Positions 1-10,300 of a DNA stretch of 64,000 nucleotides are shown here, piece after piece. The stretch covers positions 1-64,000 of the forward strand of contig NZ_FNZK01000001.1 of NCBI RefSeq assembly GCF_900109225.1, written 5' to 3'. Within the stretch, counting starts at the first letter, position 1, and each line of letters begins with the position of its first letter. A model generated the notes under the pieces. That model searched no databases and was not told the DNA's origin. It saw nothing but the letters and a program-made list of their open reading frames with translations. The position numbers were made by a program, and so were the translations under genes. The stretch comes from Propionispira arboris (GTDB lineage Bacteria; Bacillota; Negativicutes; Selenomonadales; Selenomonadaceae).

Positions 1-327
1 AAAGCAACAGGCGAAGAAATTGTTGAAGAACAAAAAGTAAAAGTTTGCTTTATCCCATCGGGTGACAGCGAATTAGAACTTTTGGAATCGACATCCCCGG
101 ATGGTCCGATTGCAAAATTCATTGAAAAAAACAATGGCAGAAACGGGATTCAGCATATTGCACTTCGTGTTGATAATATTGAACAAACGATTGCAGATTT
201 ATTGGCAAAAGGCGTTCGTATGATTGATGAAAAACCACGTTATGGTGCTGGCGGATCAAGTATTGCGTTTGTTCATCCAAAATCCACAGGCGGAATTTTA
301 GTTGAACTTTGCCAACGCAATAAATAA
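1..327 (+). CDS. mce: methylmalonyl-CoA epimerase, C-terminal part (5' end outside window)
   Basis: The reading frame is open from the first base of the window to TAA at 325-327, giving the last 108 residues of a VOC-fold (glyoxalase-like) protein. Visible family features are the ELLESTSPDGPIAKFIEKN stretch, the GIQHIALRVDNI strand carrying a metal-binding His, and a C-terminal HPKSTGGILVELCQ segment with the metal-ligand Glu. This matches bacterial methylmalonyl-CoA epimerase, which interconverts the (R) and (S) forms of methylmalonyl-CoA in the succinate-propionate route. Its presence fits a propionate-forming or propionate-using anaerobe. The start codon and upstream neighbours are not visible. 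A strong terminator follows directly, so this is the last gene of its transcript. Confidence 0.9.
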   Translation, partial: KATGEEIVEEQKVKVCFIPSGDSELELLESTSPDGPIAKFIEKNNGRNGIQHIALRVDNIEQTIADLLAKGVRMIDEKPRYGAGGSSIAFVHPKSTGGILVELCQRNK

Positions 328-348
328 ACATATCATAATTTAGAGTTA

Positions 349-403
349 AACAAAGAGGAGCAGAAAAAATCATTATGATTTTTTCTGCTCCTCTTTGTTT
401 TTT
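349..403 (+). terminator. intrinsic terminator after mce
   Basis: There is a perfect palindrome with 25-base arms, 349-373 and 375-399, separated by one base and followed by a T run to 403. The A-rich and T-rich flanks could make it work in both directions. It separates mce from the nad operon. Confidence 0.9.
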
Positions 404-460
404 GGTATTCCCCAATATTTAAGATATATAAGTTGTATTAAATATTTTTTTTGCTTACCG

Positions 461-516
461 TTGCGGTATTGGGAAAAAGGATTTATAATTATGATATTGT
501 CAGCTGTCAAGACAGT
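461..516 (+). promoter_or_regulatory. nadABC promoter with palindromic operator candidate
   Basis: A sigma-A-like promoter is visible: TTGCGG at 461-466, a 17-base spacer, and TATAAT at 484-489. Just downstream, around the expected start of transcription, lies CTGTCAAGACAG (504-515), a palindrome with 5-base arms. NAD-synthesis operons in Firmicutes are commonly controlled by NiaR (YrxA) at sites overlapping the promoter. The assignment to NiaR here is inference from position only. Confidence 0.5.
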
Positions 517-541
517 GAAGAAGATGATGGAGAAATTATAA

Positions 542-1450
542 ATGAAAAATTTAGTACAGGAAATCGAAAAATTAAAAAAAGAGCGACGGGCTGTGATTTT
601 AGCTCATGTATACCAGCCACCGGAAATTCAAGCGATTGCGGATTACACAGGAGATTCATTTGGTCTATCACAGCAAGCAGCGGCAACGAATGCCGAAGTC
701 ATTGTGTTTTGCGGTGTTCATTTTATGGCGGAAACCGCTGCTATTTTATCACCGGAAAAAACAATTTTGCTCCCGGCACTGGATGCTGGATGCCTGATGT
801 TTGACGATATGATTGAGCAGGCATTGAAGAAAAAAATACAGGAAAAACCGGATGCGGTCGTTGTGTCATATGTTAATACACCAGCAGCGGTTAAAGCGAT
901 GAGTGATATTTGCTGCACATCCGCCAATGCAGTCGCCGTGGTTGAATCGATCGCGCGTGACAAAGAAATTATTTTTGTGCCGGATCGAAATCTCGCTTCG
1001 TATGTACAAGAGCAAACGAATGCCAATATTTTTTCCTGGCCCAGCTGCTGTCCAACGCATGCACGTCTGTCAAAAGAGGAACTTCAGGCAATGAAAGAAA
1101 AGCACCCCCAGGCGCTCGTTCTAATGCATCCGGAATGTGAGCCGGAAGTGCGGGGGCTTGCTGATTTTATTGGCAGCACGACTAATATTGTAAAAGAAGC
1201 AAAACGAAGCCCAAACCATGAATTTATTATTGCAACGGAGCAGGGCGTTTTATATCAACTGGAAAAGGCGTGTCCAGAGAAAAGTTTCTATTTGGCATCG
1301 GATAAAATGGTTTGCAGCAATATGAAAAAAACGACACTCGAAAAAGTTAAAAGTTCATTGATTCAGTTGGAACCACGAATCATCGTTCCGGAAGAAACTC
1401 GCTTGCGGGCAGTCGGAAGCTTGAAAAAAATGCTGGCAATTTGCGGTTAG
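542..1450 (+). CDS. nadA: quinolinate synthase NadA
   Basis: 302 residues. Quinolinate synthase condenses iminoaspartate with dihydroxyacetone phosphate to make quinolinate, using a [4Fe-4S] cluster. The three expected cluster cysteines are present with the family spacing: C84 in DAGCLM, C170 in SCCPTH and C258 in KMVCSNMKK; the HPECEPEV motif is also intact. The length matches the short Firmicute/Thermotoga form. The ATG at 542 has a GGAG about 9 bases upstream. It is the first gene of a tight nadA-nadB-nadC operon (10 bases to nadB, 4 bases from nadB to nadC) that makes nicotinate mononucleotide from aspartate, behind a promoter with a possible NiaR site. Confidence 0.95.
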   Translation: MKNLVQEIEKLKKERRAVILAHVYQPPEIQAIADYTGDSFGLSQQAAATNAEVIVFCGVHFMAETAAILSPEKTILLPALDAGCLMFDDMIEQALKKKIQEKPDAVVVSYVNTPAAVKAMSDICCTSANAVAVVESIARDKEIIFVPDRNLASYVQEQTNANIFSWPSCCPTHARLSKEELQAMKEKHPQALVLMHPECEPEVRGLADFIGSTTNIVKEAKRSPNHEFIIATEQGVLYQLEKACPEKSFYLASDKMVCSNMKKTTLEKVKSSLIQLEPRIIVPEETRLRAVGSLKKMLAICG

Positions 1451-1460
1451 GAGAATTAGA

Positions 1461-3032
1461 ATGCAGCGTTATTTAATGAATTTTTCGACAAAGGATCTTC
1501 CCGTACAAAAAACGGACTGTCTTGTGGTCGGCAGCGGAGTTGCTGGGCTCACTACTGCCTGGTATGCGGCTGAAAAAGGTCAGAAGGTCTTATTGATGGT
1601 AAAAGATACATTACATGACAGCAATACCAATCAGGCGCAGGGCGGCATTGCTTCCGTTTTTGGTGAAGATGATACCTTTGCTTTGCATGTGGCCGATACA
1701 ATCAAAGCCGGAGCTGGACTTTGCGATGAAGAAATTGTGAGACTGGTTGTTGAAGAAGGACATGATGCGGTAGAGAATCTGATGAAATTAGGGGCGATTT
1801 TCGATCATGATAAACAGGGGAATATTGCTTTGGGGCGTGAGGGTTGTCATTCACGTTCAAGGGTGTTACATGCCAAAGGCGATGCGACCGGGGCTGAAGT
1901 TGTGCGCTGTTTGCTGGCGGCGGTTGAATCACATCCGAATATAGTTATTATGGAACATCATTATTTAGTAGATTTATTGATTCAACAGGGAACTTGTTAT
2001 GGGGGACTTTTATGGTGCGAGCACAATAAAGAATTATTGACGGTTCGTGCAGGCTCGATTGTTTTGGCTACTGGCGGTGCCGGACAATTGTTTGTTCATA
2101 CAACGAATCCGGATGGTGCAACGGGAAGTGGAATTAGCATTGCTTATCGCGCCGGTGCAGTTCTTATGGATATGGAATTTGTTCAATTTCATCCAACAGC
2201 ACTTGCTTTTAGTGGTGGAGATAATTTTTTAATTTCTGAGGCGGTACGTGGGGCGGGCGGTATTTTACGCAATGCACGAGGAGAACGTTTTATGCCAAAG
2301 TATCATGAACTGGCGGAATTGGCACCGCGCGACATCGTGGCACGCGCTATTTTCCAGGAAATGAAACAAGATGGTGCGGATCATATCTATCTGGACGCCA
2401 GGGCGATTGATCAGTTGACGACAAAGTTTCCCATGATTACAGCAACTTGTGAAACGTATGGGATCAACATACAATCGGATCTTATTCCCGTTGCTCCAGC
2501 AGCACATTATATGATGGGAGGTATCCAGGTTGATCGAAATGGCGAGAGCAGCATCCAGCAACTATTTGTTTGTGGTGAAGCTGCTTGTACAGGGCTGCAT
2601 GGTGCGAATCGTCTGGCGAGCAATTCCCTGCTGGAAGGACTCGTTTTTGGACGGCGAATTGCTGAGCTTATCGCACGGCGACATGTGGCAATCCAGGAAA
2701 GCATTGATTGGAAATGTACATCCTTGCAAAAGAAAGCCTATCGCTGTGATATAACAGCCATGCAAAAAATAATGAGCCGTCACTTGGGTCTGATTCGTGA
2801 TTTTTCGGGTTTGACGGTTGCCAATGAATTTTTTGCTGGTATACATAATAATCTCGATGGGACAAACGCTTTTAGCCAACAGGAGCTGGAATATCGTAAT
2901 ATGCTGCTAACTGCGAAGCTTATTGCCCAGACGGCTGCAATGCGCCAAGAAAGCCGTGGCGGACATTATCGCAGTGACTATTCCAGACCTTCGGCTGCCT
3001 GGCAGCAGCATATTTTAGAGAAAAGCAGGTAA
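1461..3032 (+). CDS. nadB: L-aspartate oxidase NadB
   Basis: 523 residues. This flavoprotein oxidises L-aspartate to iminoaspartate for NadA; in anaerobes fumarate can serve as the electron acceptor. The N-terminal FAD dinucleotide motif VVGSGVAGLTTAWYAAE is followed by the NTNQAQGGIA flavin-binding stretch and the HSRSRVLHAKGDATG region typical of the succinate dehydrogenase/fumarate reductase flavoprotein family. HPTAL and the C-terminal ESRGGHYRSDYS motif mark the NadB branch. The start at 1461 has GGAG eight bases upstream and lies 10 bases after nadA. Length is close to the family norm. Confidence 0.95.
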   Translation: MQRYLMNFSTKDLPVQKTDCLVVGSGVAGLTTAWYAAEKGQKVLLMVKDTLHDSNTNQAQGGIASVFGEDDTFALHVADTIKAGAGLCDEEIVRLVVEEGHDAVENLMKLGAIFDHDKQGNIALGREGCHSRSRVLHAKGDATGAEVVRCLLAAVESHPNIVIMEHHYLVDLLIQQGTCYGGLLWCEHNKELLTVRAGSIVLATGGAGQLFVHTTNPDGATGSGISIAYRAGAVLMDMEFVQFHPTALAFSGGDNFLISEAVRGAGGILRNARGERFMPKYHELAELAPRDIVARAIFQEMKQDGADHIYLDARAIDQLTTKFPMITATCETYGINIQSDLIPVAPAAHYMMGGIQVDRNGESSIQQLFVCGEAACTGLHGANRLASNSLLEGLVFGRRIAELIARRHVAIQESIDWKCTSLQKKAYRCDITAMQKIMSRHLGLIRDFSGLTVANEFFAGIHNNLDGTNAFSQQELEYRNMLLTAKLIAQTAAMRQESRGGHYRSDYSRPSAAWQQHILEKSR

Positions 3033-3036
3033 AACT

Positions 3037-3882
3037 ATGAAATTTAAAAACTTTAATCTGGATCGTTGGCTTGAAAACTGGTTAGCTGAAGATATTGGCA
3101 GTGGTGATCTGACAACCGATTTGATTGTACCGGAAGCAGCTGTGGCAAAGGCGTGTATTCATTCTAAAGACGTAGGACTTTTAGCTGGTATTGATGTTGC
3201 TGGGCGTGTTTTTACTTTACTCAATCCCAACATTCAATTTACGGTGTATGCACGAGATGGGGCGCAGCTTGATAAACAAACCGTGATCGCAACCGTCGAA
3301 GGTGATGCACGCAGTATTTTGGCGGGTGAACGACTGGCACTCAACTTGCTTCAGCATTTGAGCGGCATTGCGACCCAAACAGCACATTTCACAGCGTTGG
3401 CAGAGCCATATGGTGCACGGCTGGTAGATACTCGCAAGACTACGCCAGGGCTTAGATTACTCGAAAAATATGCAGTGAGAGTAGGCGGGGGCTTCAATCA
3501 TCGTCTGGGTCTTTATGATGCAGTACTTATTAAAGACAACCATATCAAAGTGGCTGGAGGCATTAAGGCAGCGTTGGAATTGACCAAAAAAGAAATTTCG
3601 CATATGACAAAGGTTGAAATTGAAGTGGAAAATATTGCTGGAGTCGAAGCAGCTCTTCGTGGTGGCGCGGATATTATCATGCTGGATAACATGGATTGTG
3701 ATCAGATGTTAGAAGCCGTAAGACTGATTCGTGGACGTGTCCCAGTGGAGGCTTCCGGTGGTATTACAGAAAAAACGGTGGCTGCTATTGCTGCAACGGG
3801 GGTAGATATTATATCCGTGGGAGCACTGACACATTCGGTTCGATCCCTTGATATCAGTCTTGATATTGATTTAAATAAATAA
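3037..3882 (+). CDS. nadC: nicotinate-nucleotide diphosphorylase (carboxylating) NadC
   Basis: 281 residues. It converts quinolinate and phosphoribosyl pyrophosphate to nicotinate mononucleotide, CO2 and pyrophosphate. Family signatures are EDIGSGDLTTDLIVP near the N-terminus, LNLLQHLSGIAT, the DTRKTTPGLRLLEKYAVRVGGG substrate loop and the KVEIEVEN and MLDNM barrel strands. The start is 4 bases after the nadB stop, so translation is probably coupled. A terminator follows, making this the last gene of the operon. Confidence 0.95.
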   Translation: MKFKNFNLDRWLENWLAEDIGSGDLTTDLIVPEAAVAKACIHSKDVGLLAGIDVAGRVFTLLNPNIQFTVYARDGAQLDKQTVIATVEGDARSILAGERLALNLLQHLSGIATQTAHFTALAEPYGARLVDTRKTTPGLRLLEKYAVRVGGGFNHRLGLYDAVLIKDNHIKVAGGIKAALELTKKEISHMTKVEIEVENIAGVEAALRGGADIIMLDNMDCDQMLEAVRLIRGRVPVEASGGITEKTVAAIAATGVDIISVGALTHSVRSLDISLDIDLNK

Positions 3883-3899
3883 AAAATAGGAAGATGTCG

Positions 3900-3936
3900 A
3901 ATAGAATCGGTGGATGAAGCTGCCGGTTCTATTTTT
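3900..3936 (+). terminator. intrinsic terminator of nadABC
   Basis: A 13-bp stem with G-U pairs (3900-3912 with 3921-3933) is followed by a T run. It closes the nad operon. Confidence 0.75.
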
Positions 3937-4136
3937 ATGTTGAAGCATATTTTGTACTAGTTAGAAATAAAAATATGACAGGCTGCTTGGTAAAAAGAGA
4001 ATTTATTAAGTTTTTATGAATTTTCGTGCATTTATGTAGGACTTTGCTATCTAAAGAACGAATATTATCTTTATTGGGAAGTGTTTTTTGTAAGAGCTGG
4101 AGACTCGATATTAAAAGTATGCCCATTGTATATAAC

Positions 4137-4150
4137 AAAGGTTAACCTTT
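4137..4150. promoter_or_regulatory. palindrome upstream of cheR (operator candidate)
   Basis: AAAGGTTAACCTTT is a perfect 14-base palindrome about 47 bases before the cheR start. The rest of the 260-base gap after the nadC terminator shows no gene. No regulator is recognised for it. Confidence 0.3.
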
Positions 4151-4196
4151 TGACCATAAGGATTATTAGTGTTAATGATAATGAGGGGGTAAATAT

Positions 4197-4979
4197 ATGC
4201 TCGATGAAAAAGATTGGGAATTATTTAAACAAAAATTGAAAATGAAGACGGGTATTGATTTAAATTTGTATAAAGCAAATCAAATGCAGCGCCGGATCGG
4301 GAATCTAATGACGCGGCATGGCAGTACATCGTATGTGGCTTTTTTTAGCAGCATTGAAAATGATAAACAAGCTTTTGCTAATTTTATTGAATATCTGACG
4401 ATAAATGTATCGGAATTTTTTCGGACACCGGATAAATTTTCTCAGCTGGAAACAACGGTAATTCCAGATTTATTGAAAAAAAGTTCAAAACTTAATATTT
4501 GGAGTGCTGGTTGTTCAATTGGAGCGGAACCTTACTCCATGGCAATGATTTTAAAAGAAATGACACCGATGTCAAAACATCGTATTTTAGCGAGTGATCT
4601 TGATATTGAAATTATTACGAAAGCCAAAAAAGGTGTTTATTCTGATAATGAATTAAAAAGTATTTCAGCGGATCGTAAAAGAAAATATTTTACTGCAGAG
4701 GCGGATAAATTTGCAGTTTTGCCTGAGATCAAGTCCTGTATTGAATTTAAACAGCATAATTTATTAAAGGATCGTTTTGAAACGGGCTTTGATCTTATTT
4801 TATGCCGTAACGTAGTAATTTATTTTACAGAAGAAGCTAAGGATCAGTTATATAGGGACTTTTTTGCAGCACTGAAACCAGGTGGCGTTTTATTTGTTGG
4901 TGCCACCGAGGCTATCTTAAATTTCCGCAATATGGGTTATGAATCTTATTTACCATTTTTTTATCGCAGACCAATGTAA
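4197..4979 (+). CDS. cheR: CheR-type protein-glutamate O-methyltransferase
   Basis: 260 residues. CheR methylates glutamates on chemoreceptors using S-adenosylmethionine. The N-terminal helical domain (about 1-75) contains KMKTGIDLNLYKANQMQRR, the receptor-contact region. TINVSEFFRTPDKF and the SAM-binding motif LNIWSAGCSIGAEPYSMAM follow, then CRNVVIYF and KPGGVLFVGATE. The length is typical of the two-domain form, with no TPR extension. GAGGGGG lies about 8 bases before the ATG. It stands alone, with no other chemotaxis or receptor gene in the window. Confidence 0.93.
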   Translation: MLDEKDWELFKQKLKMKTGIDLNLYKANQMQRRIGNLMTRHGSTSYVAFFSSIENDKQAFANFIEYLTINVSEFFRTPDKFSQLETTVIPDLLKKSSKLNIWSAGCSIGAEPYSMAMILKEMTPMSKHRILASDLDIEIITKAKKGVYSDNELKSISADRKRKYFTAEADKFAVLPEIKSCIEFKQHNLLKDRFETGFDLILCRNVVIYFTEEAKDQLYRDFFAALKPGGVLFVGATEAILNFRNMGYESYLPFFYRRPM

Positions 4980-5098
4980 TAGATCATCTGGATTATGGGG
5001 ATGATTTTGCTATAAATTGATTTCGTCAGAATTAATCGTGAGAAATGTGTTACAATGAAAACATACTCTAGAGCGGAATCAATTGCGGAGGAGATTTT

Positions 5099-6058
5099 AT
5101 GTACTCGAATCAGAAAATCGAAACGATGCCTCGCGAACTCATGACGCAGCTGCAGACGGAACGATTGCGCAAGACAATGAAATGGGCTTATGAAAAGAGC
5201 CCGTTTTATCATGAAAAAATGAACTCGATGGGGCTGACAGACCAGTCTATACAGACGTTAGATGATTTAAAAAAAATGCCATTTACAACACAAAATGATC
5301 TGATTGTAAATTCCCCGTTTGGCTTTTTGACGGTACCAATCAGCGGTACGATCCGTATGCGGATTGTTGGAAGAAATTTTAACATTGCTCGTGCCTATAC
5401 AAATGCTGATGTCGGACGCAATGTTGAAATGATGACACGCTGTCTGATGGCTGGGGGTGTAACCAAGGGAACGATCATGGAAGTGATTGATGAATATTCA
5501 GATGAAAATGCTTTGAGTGTTCAATATGCAGCCGAAGTCCTGGGGGCGACGGTTATTCCGTCGCCTTTGACAAACTTAGAACGTGCGATTACGATGATGA
5601 ACCAATTTGGCGTGGATGCAATCGTAAGCAATCCGAAACAACTTTTACAGCTCATCATCAATGCACAGGCATTTGAAAATGATATTAAGGGTATGCCGCT
5701 TACAGCCATCTTTTGTATGAATGATTTGCTTCGCAACAATATGGACACGCATTTGAAGTCCAGAATTGGAGCAAAAATTTATAATATGTATTCACCCGTT
5801 GAGTTTGGCTGTGCGGGAATGTTGTTTGAATGTGAATATAAATGTGGTTTTCATATACAGGAAGACTATTTTTATCCGGAAGTTATTCGATTGGGTGATA
5901 ATCAAGCTATTGATGAAAATCATATGGGTGAACTCGTTATCACATCTTTGGCTTTAGAAGCAATGCCTTTGATTCGTTTCAGAACAGGACAGATGGTGAT
6001 GCTTGATCAGGATACCTGTAAGTGTGGTCGTACATTGATTCGGCTGACGACACCTTAA
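5099..6058 (+). CDS. PaaK-like adenylate-forming protein, shortened and lacking the phosphate-binding motif
   Basis: 319 residues, related to phenylacetate-CoA ligase (PaaK) but about 110 residues shorter. The N-terminal RKTMKWAYEKSPFYHEKM and LDDLKKMPFTTQNDL segments and the late GELVITSL-ALEAMPLIRFRTGQ stretch are clear family features, and CKCGRTLIRL lies at the C-terminus. The Ser/Thr/Gly-rich ATP-phosphate loop (SSGTTG in active ligases) is replaced at about residues 82-90 by a non-matching ISGTIRMRI stretch, and the C-terminal AMP-binding lid domain is absent. It may be a non-catalytic or altered paralogue. The start has a strong GGAGGAG. It is monocistronic, with a terminator after it. 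Substrate unknown. Confidence 0.75.
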   Translation: MYSNQKIETMPRELMTQLQTERLRKTMKWAYEKSPFYHEKMNSMGLTDQSIQTLDDLKKMPFTTQNDLIVNSPFGFLTVPISGTIRMRIVGRNFNIARAYTNADVGRNVEMMTRCLMAGGVTKGTIMEVIDEYSDENALSVQYAAEVLGATVIPSPLTNLERAITMMNQFGVDAIVSNPKQLLQLIINAQAFENDIKGMPLTAIFCMNDLLRNNMDTHLKSRIGAKIYNMYSPVEFGCAGMLFECEYKCGFHIQEDYFYPEVIRLGDNQAIDENHMGELVITSLALEAMPLIRFRTGQMVMLDQDTCKCGRTLIRLTTP

Positions 6059-6089
6059 TACAAGAAAATTTAAAGACTGTACGTTTGCT

Positions 6090-6118
6090 GCACCGGATAA
6101 AAATCTGGTGCTTTTTTT
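6090..6118 (+). terminator. intrinsic terminator
   Basis: A nine-bp stem (6090-6098 with 6103-6111) is followed by seven T's. It ends the PaaK-like gene. Confidence 0.85.
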
Positions 6119-6183
6119 ATTCTTGCAGGGTTTTGAGCAAGCTGAAAAGAATTTAAGCTTTATAGATAGAGGAGGGAACGTCA

Positions 6184-7338
6184 GTGCGTTTTATTCATAC
6201 GTCAGATTGGCATTTAGGACGGTTGTTTCATGGTAAACATTTAACACAGGACCAGTCGTATGTTCTTGAACAATTTTATCAAGTGGTAAAAGACACAAAA
6301 CCAGATGCAATATTGATCGCAGGTGATATTTATGATCGTGCGGTACCACCGATTGAGGCGGTAGAACTTTTAGATGATACGCTGGCACGTCTTTTGCTGG
6401 ATCAAAAGATACCGGTCATTATGATAGCTGGTAATCATGACAGCGCGCAGCGGATTGGATTTGGCAGTAAACTGCTTGCCGGGCAGGGTCTGTATGTAAC
6501 AGGACAACTCACGAATCCTCTCACGCCAGTGGTGCTGACGGATTCGTTTGGCGATGTGTATTTTATGCCGTTCACCTATGCCGAACCATCTTTGGTCCGA
6601 TCCGTATATCAACATAATGAATTGCTGGACTTTGATGGGGCCATGAAATTTTTAGTGCAGCGAAGTCTGCAAAGAATCCCACAAGGCGTACGTAAAGTTG
6701 CCTTGGCACATGCTTTTATTGCTGGCGGGCAAGAGTCAGAATCAGAGCGCCCGTTATCGGTAGGTGGCAGCAGCAATGTTAGTGCAGGAAGCTTTGCCGC
6801 CTTTGACTATACAGCACTAGGGCATTTACATAATTCACAAAAAGCAGGTGGGAAACAGATTTGTTATTCGGGTTCTTTGATGAAATATTCTTTTGATGAG
6901 GCAAATCAAACCAAAGGAATTAATATCGTGGATATGGATAAGAATGGGCAAGTAGAGATTGAGCTGGTTTCACTCAAGCCCAAATATGATGTTTGTAAAG
7001 TGTCAGGTTCTTTTGCCGATATCTTGCAAAACCGTGAAAAATATCCTTCGCAGGAGGATTATATGATGGTTTCACTGAACGATACACAGGCAATTCTTGA
7101 TGTGCATGGGCAATTGGAGAAAATTTATCCGAACCTCATGCAGATTGAACGACCTTATTTAAATATAGGGGGAAAATTAGCTAAGGAGCGTTTGGATTAT
7201 CGTACGAAGACGGAGCTGCAATTATTTGGCGATTTTTTTCAGCAGATGACAGATCGGGAGTTGAGTCAAGAGCAAAAACAAACTTTTGTCACAAATTTGG
7301 ATGAACTTTTGCTTAAAGAACGGGAGGCCAAATCATGA
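6184..7338 (+). CDS. sbcD: exonuclease subunit SbcD (Mre11-type)
   Basis: 384 residues. SbcD is the nuclease of the SbcCD complex, which opens hairpins and processes DNA ends with bound protein. The Mre11 metallophosphoesterase motifs are in order: SDWHLGR near residue 8, AGDIYDRAVPP, AGNHDSAQR, LAHAFIAGG and TALGHLHNSQ, followed by a C-terminal capping domain. Start is GTG at 6184 with GGAGGGAAC upstream. The stop overlaps sbcC by 4 bases (ATGA), so the two are translationally coupled. Confidence 0.95.
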   Translation: MRFIHTSDWHLGRLFHGKHLTQDQSYVLEQFYQVVKDTKPDAILIAGDIYDRAVPPIEAVELLDDTLARLLLDQKIPVIMIAGNHDSAQRIGFGSKLLAGQGLYVTGQLTNPLTPVVLTDSFGDVYFMPFTYAEPSLVRSVYQHNELLDFDGAMKFLVQRSLQRIPQGVRKVALAHAFIAGGQESESERPLSVGGSSNVSAGSFAAFDYTALGHLHNSQKAGGKQICYSGSLMKYSFDEANQTKGINIVDMDKNGQVEIELVSLKPKYDVCKVSGSFADILQNREKYPSQEDYMMVSLNDTQAILDVHGQLEKIYPNLMQIERPYLNIGGKLAKERLDYRTKTELQLFGDFFQQMTDRELSQEQKQTFVTNLDELLLKEREAKS

Positions 7339-10300
7339 AATTGTTGAAACTTGTTTTTAGTGCATTTGGTCCTTATTTGGGCAAAGAAACTCTGGATTTT
7401 GCTGATTTGCAGGGAAGATCTTTTTTTCTGATCCATGGACCGACTGGGGCTGGAAAAACTACTATACTGGATACGATTTGTTTTGCTCTTTATGGTGATG
7501 CCAGCGGCGAAAATCGTGAAGCGAAAATGTTGCGCAGTGATAATGCTGATATTGGACAAATGACAGAGGTCGAGTTTACGTTTTCCTTAGGTCAGGATTT
7601 ATATAAGGTATGGCGTGCTCCTGAACAGCAACGTCCCAAAAAACGCGGCGAGGGGACGACCTTAAGCACGGCCGATGCATTGCTTTATAAAATAAATGGC
7701 AGCGAAGAAAAATTATTGGTGCAGGGCTATACAAATGTTACGCTGCAAATTGAAAAACTACTGGGGTTCAAGAGCAATCAGTTTCGACAGGTTGTGCTGC
7801 TGCCGCAGGGAGAATTTCGTCGGCTGCTTTTAGCGAATTCGGCCGAGCGACAAGAAATCATGCAAACTTTGTTTAAAACAGAATTATATCGTCAAATTGA
7901 GGAACATCTTAAAGAAAAAGCGAAAGATATCGCAGCGGCTAAAAAAGTATTGGATGATGAACAGAATTTTATTTTGCGTGAACTGGAAGTTGATTCTTTG
8001 GTTTGCTTAGAGGCGAGTATTGCAAGTAAAAAAATAACCCTTGAACAGACAGGTGCAAAAGTAGAGGTTTTGAAAGCTTTGCAGCAAAAAGCGCAAGCTG
8101 AAGATGTGGCTGGTCGTCTTACTGAGAGTAAATTTGAGTCAGCAGCAAAAGCTGCCTTGGAAAAAGCAGAACAGAAAACGAAAATTCCAGTGGTGGAAGA
8201 TTATCGTAAAAAATACCAGGCGGCACAGCAAGCGGCAAGCCTGGAGGATCTTGAAGTGCAGGTTCAATCTTTGCTAGTGAATGTCAAAACGGATGAAGGT
8301 AAACTTAGGCAAACGAGTGAGCGTGTAGATTATTTAAAAAAACAGTTACAAGTGGCGGAAGAGAATTTTCGCAAAGGGCAAGAAGACGAACCAAAGCGGC
8401 TGGCTATGGATGCACAAGTTCTGAAATTGACTGCATTTGCTGAACAGTTGACTGGCTTGGCAAATGCCCGGCAGGCTGCCAAACAAAAAGAAGCTGCGCT
8501 CGCACAAGCTTTAGCTTTGCAGACCGATGGTGAAAAAAAGGTTTTGCTGCTCGCTGAAAAACGTCAAAAAGCACAAGCTTTGGTTTTGCCATTAACGCAG
8601 GAAAAGGCGAAAATTGAGGGATATCAGAGTGAACTAGTGCGTCTTGAAAATTTACAGATCAAATTGAATGAAGCGGAAAAAATTGATCGTGAATTGCTTA
8701 TAATACTTGAAAGAAAGCAGCAGGAAGACCTGAAAATGCAGCAGGTAAATGAACTTTATGAAAACCAGCAGCTGCAAGTGATACGTCTTCAACATCTATT
8801 TTCGATTGGACAGGCTGCTATCTTAGCCCGGGGTTTAAAAGAAAAACAGCCTTGTCCGGTTTGTGGATCTTTGTCACATCCCCATGCAGCGAGCAGTACA
8901 GAACTATTGCCAACTGAAAACGAAGTGCAGGCAGCACAGCAGCAATTGGCAGAACTTGATAAAAAAAGACAGCAGCAGCACCTTGATTTTAGTAAGATTG
9001 AAACCCAATATGCTACAGCTATGAATCGGAAAAATGACAGTAAATTTGTCTTGGGAGAAAACCCACCAGCCATTGGTGAAGTGAGACAGCAGATTACATT
9101 ATATGAGAGTTATCTGGAACGAGCGAAACAGGCAGGCACGGAGCTGACGGAAGTAGAGCAATTATTAGAAAAACTGCAGATGGAAGAAAATGTAAATAAC
9201 GAACAACAAGCTGAGTGGAGCCTTCGCTGCAAACAAACCGATAATGAATATCAGGCAGCGGTAGCTGTTACCAAGGAACGGGAAGAGTCCTTGCCAGAAA
9301 TCTATCGGGATTCAACTGTTTTATTAGAAGCTCAACGTGATGCAATCCGTAAACAAAAAGATCTTAAATATGCCTTTGAAAAAGCAGATCAGGAAGTTCA
9401 GCGTTTTCGCAGTGAATATGCTGTAGCAACGGCAACTCTTGAAATGGTACAGAAAAATTTACTGCAAGAGCAGGACCGGTTAGCGCAGACTGAACAAAAA
9501 TTTACTATGCGGCGTCAAAATGCGGGATTTAGTAGTCAGGAAGAATATCTGGCTGCGAAATGGACGGAGAAAAAAAGGCAGGAAGTTAAGGAAAAGATCC
9601 GGATATTTGATGATAAGTTGGCCGCGGTAGAAGATGCTGACCAAAAAGCACAGGCGGCGATTTCAATGTTAACGCGGCCTGATCTGACCGCATTAGAACA
9701 AGAACTGCAACAGACGGCGAAGGATTATAATGAAGCCTATGCCCTGTGGCAGCGAGACAAAGAGCAGATCAGGCAAAGTCAAAATAAAGCGAAACGGTTG
9801 CAGACCCTTGAGGCGAGATCAGCTTCTATTCAGGAAGAATATGGTGTGGTTGGAACTTTGGCAGCTGTTGCTGGCGGCAATAATATACATGGCATGACAT
9901 TTCAGCGTTTTGTTTTGAAATCATTATTGGAGGATGTGATTGATGCTTCCAATATGCGATTGAAAATTATGAGCCGTGGCCAGTATACTTTGCAAAGCAC
10001 GCCGGAACGAACGCGTAAAAATGCAGCAGGTGGTCTTGAAATAGAGATTTTTGATCAATATACGGGATATGCGAGATCTGTGGCAACCTTATCAGGTGGC
10101 GAAACATTTTTAGCATCTTTATCACTGGCTTTGGGCTTGGCTGATGTGGTGCAAAGCTATGCTGGCGGAATACATTTGGATACGATTTTAGTTGATGAAG
10201 GTTTTGGAACTTTAGATCCGGAGGCACTGGATATGGCAATTAAAGCTCTGATTGATTTGCAAAAAGGCGGTCGACTGGTGGGGATTATTTCGCATGTGCC

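Noticed and set aside
451..804. 117-codon ORF overlapping nadA in another frame
   Set aside because: It is a shadow of the well-supported nadA frame, with no family similarity.
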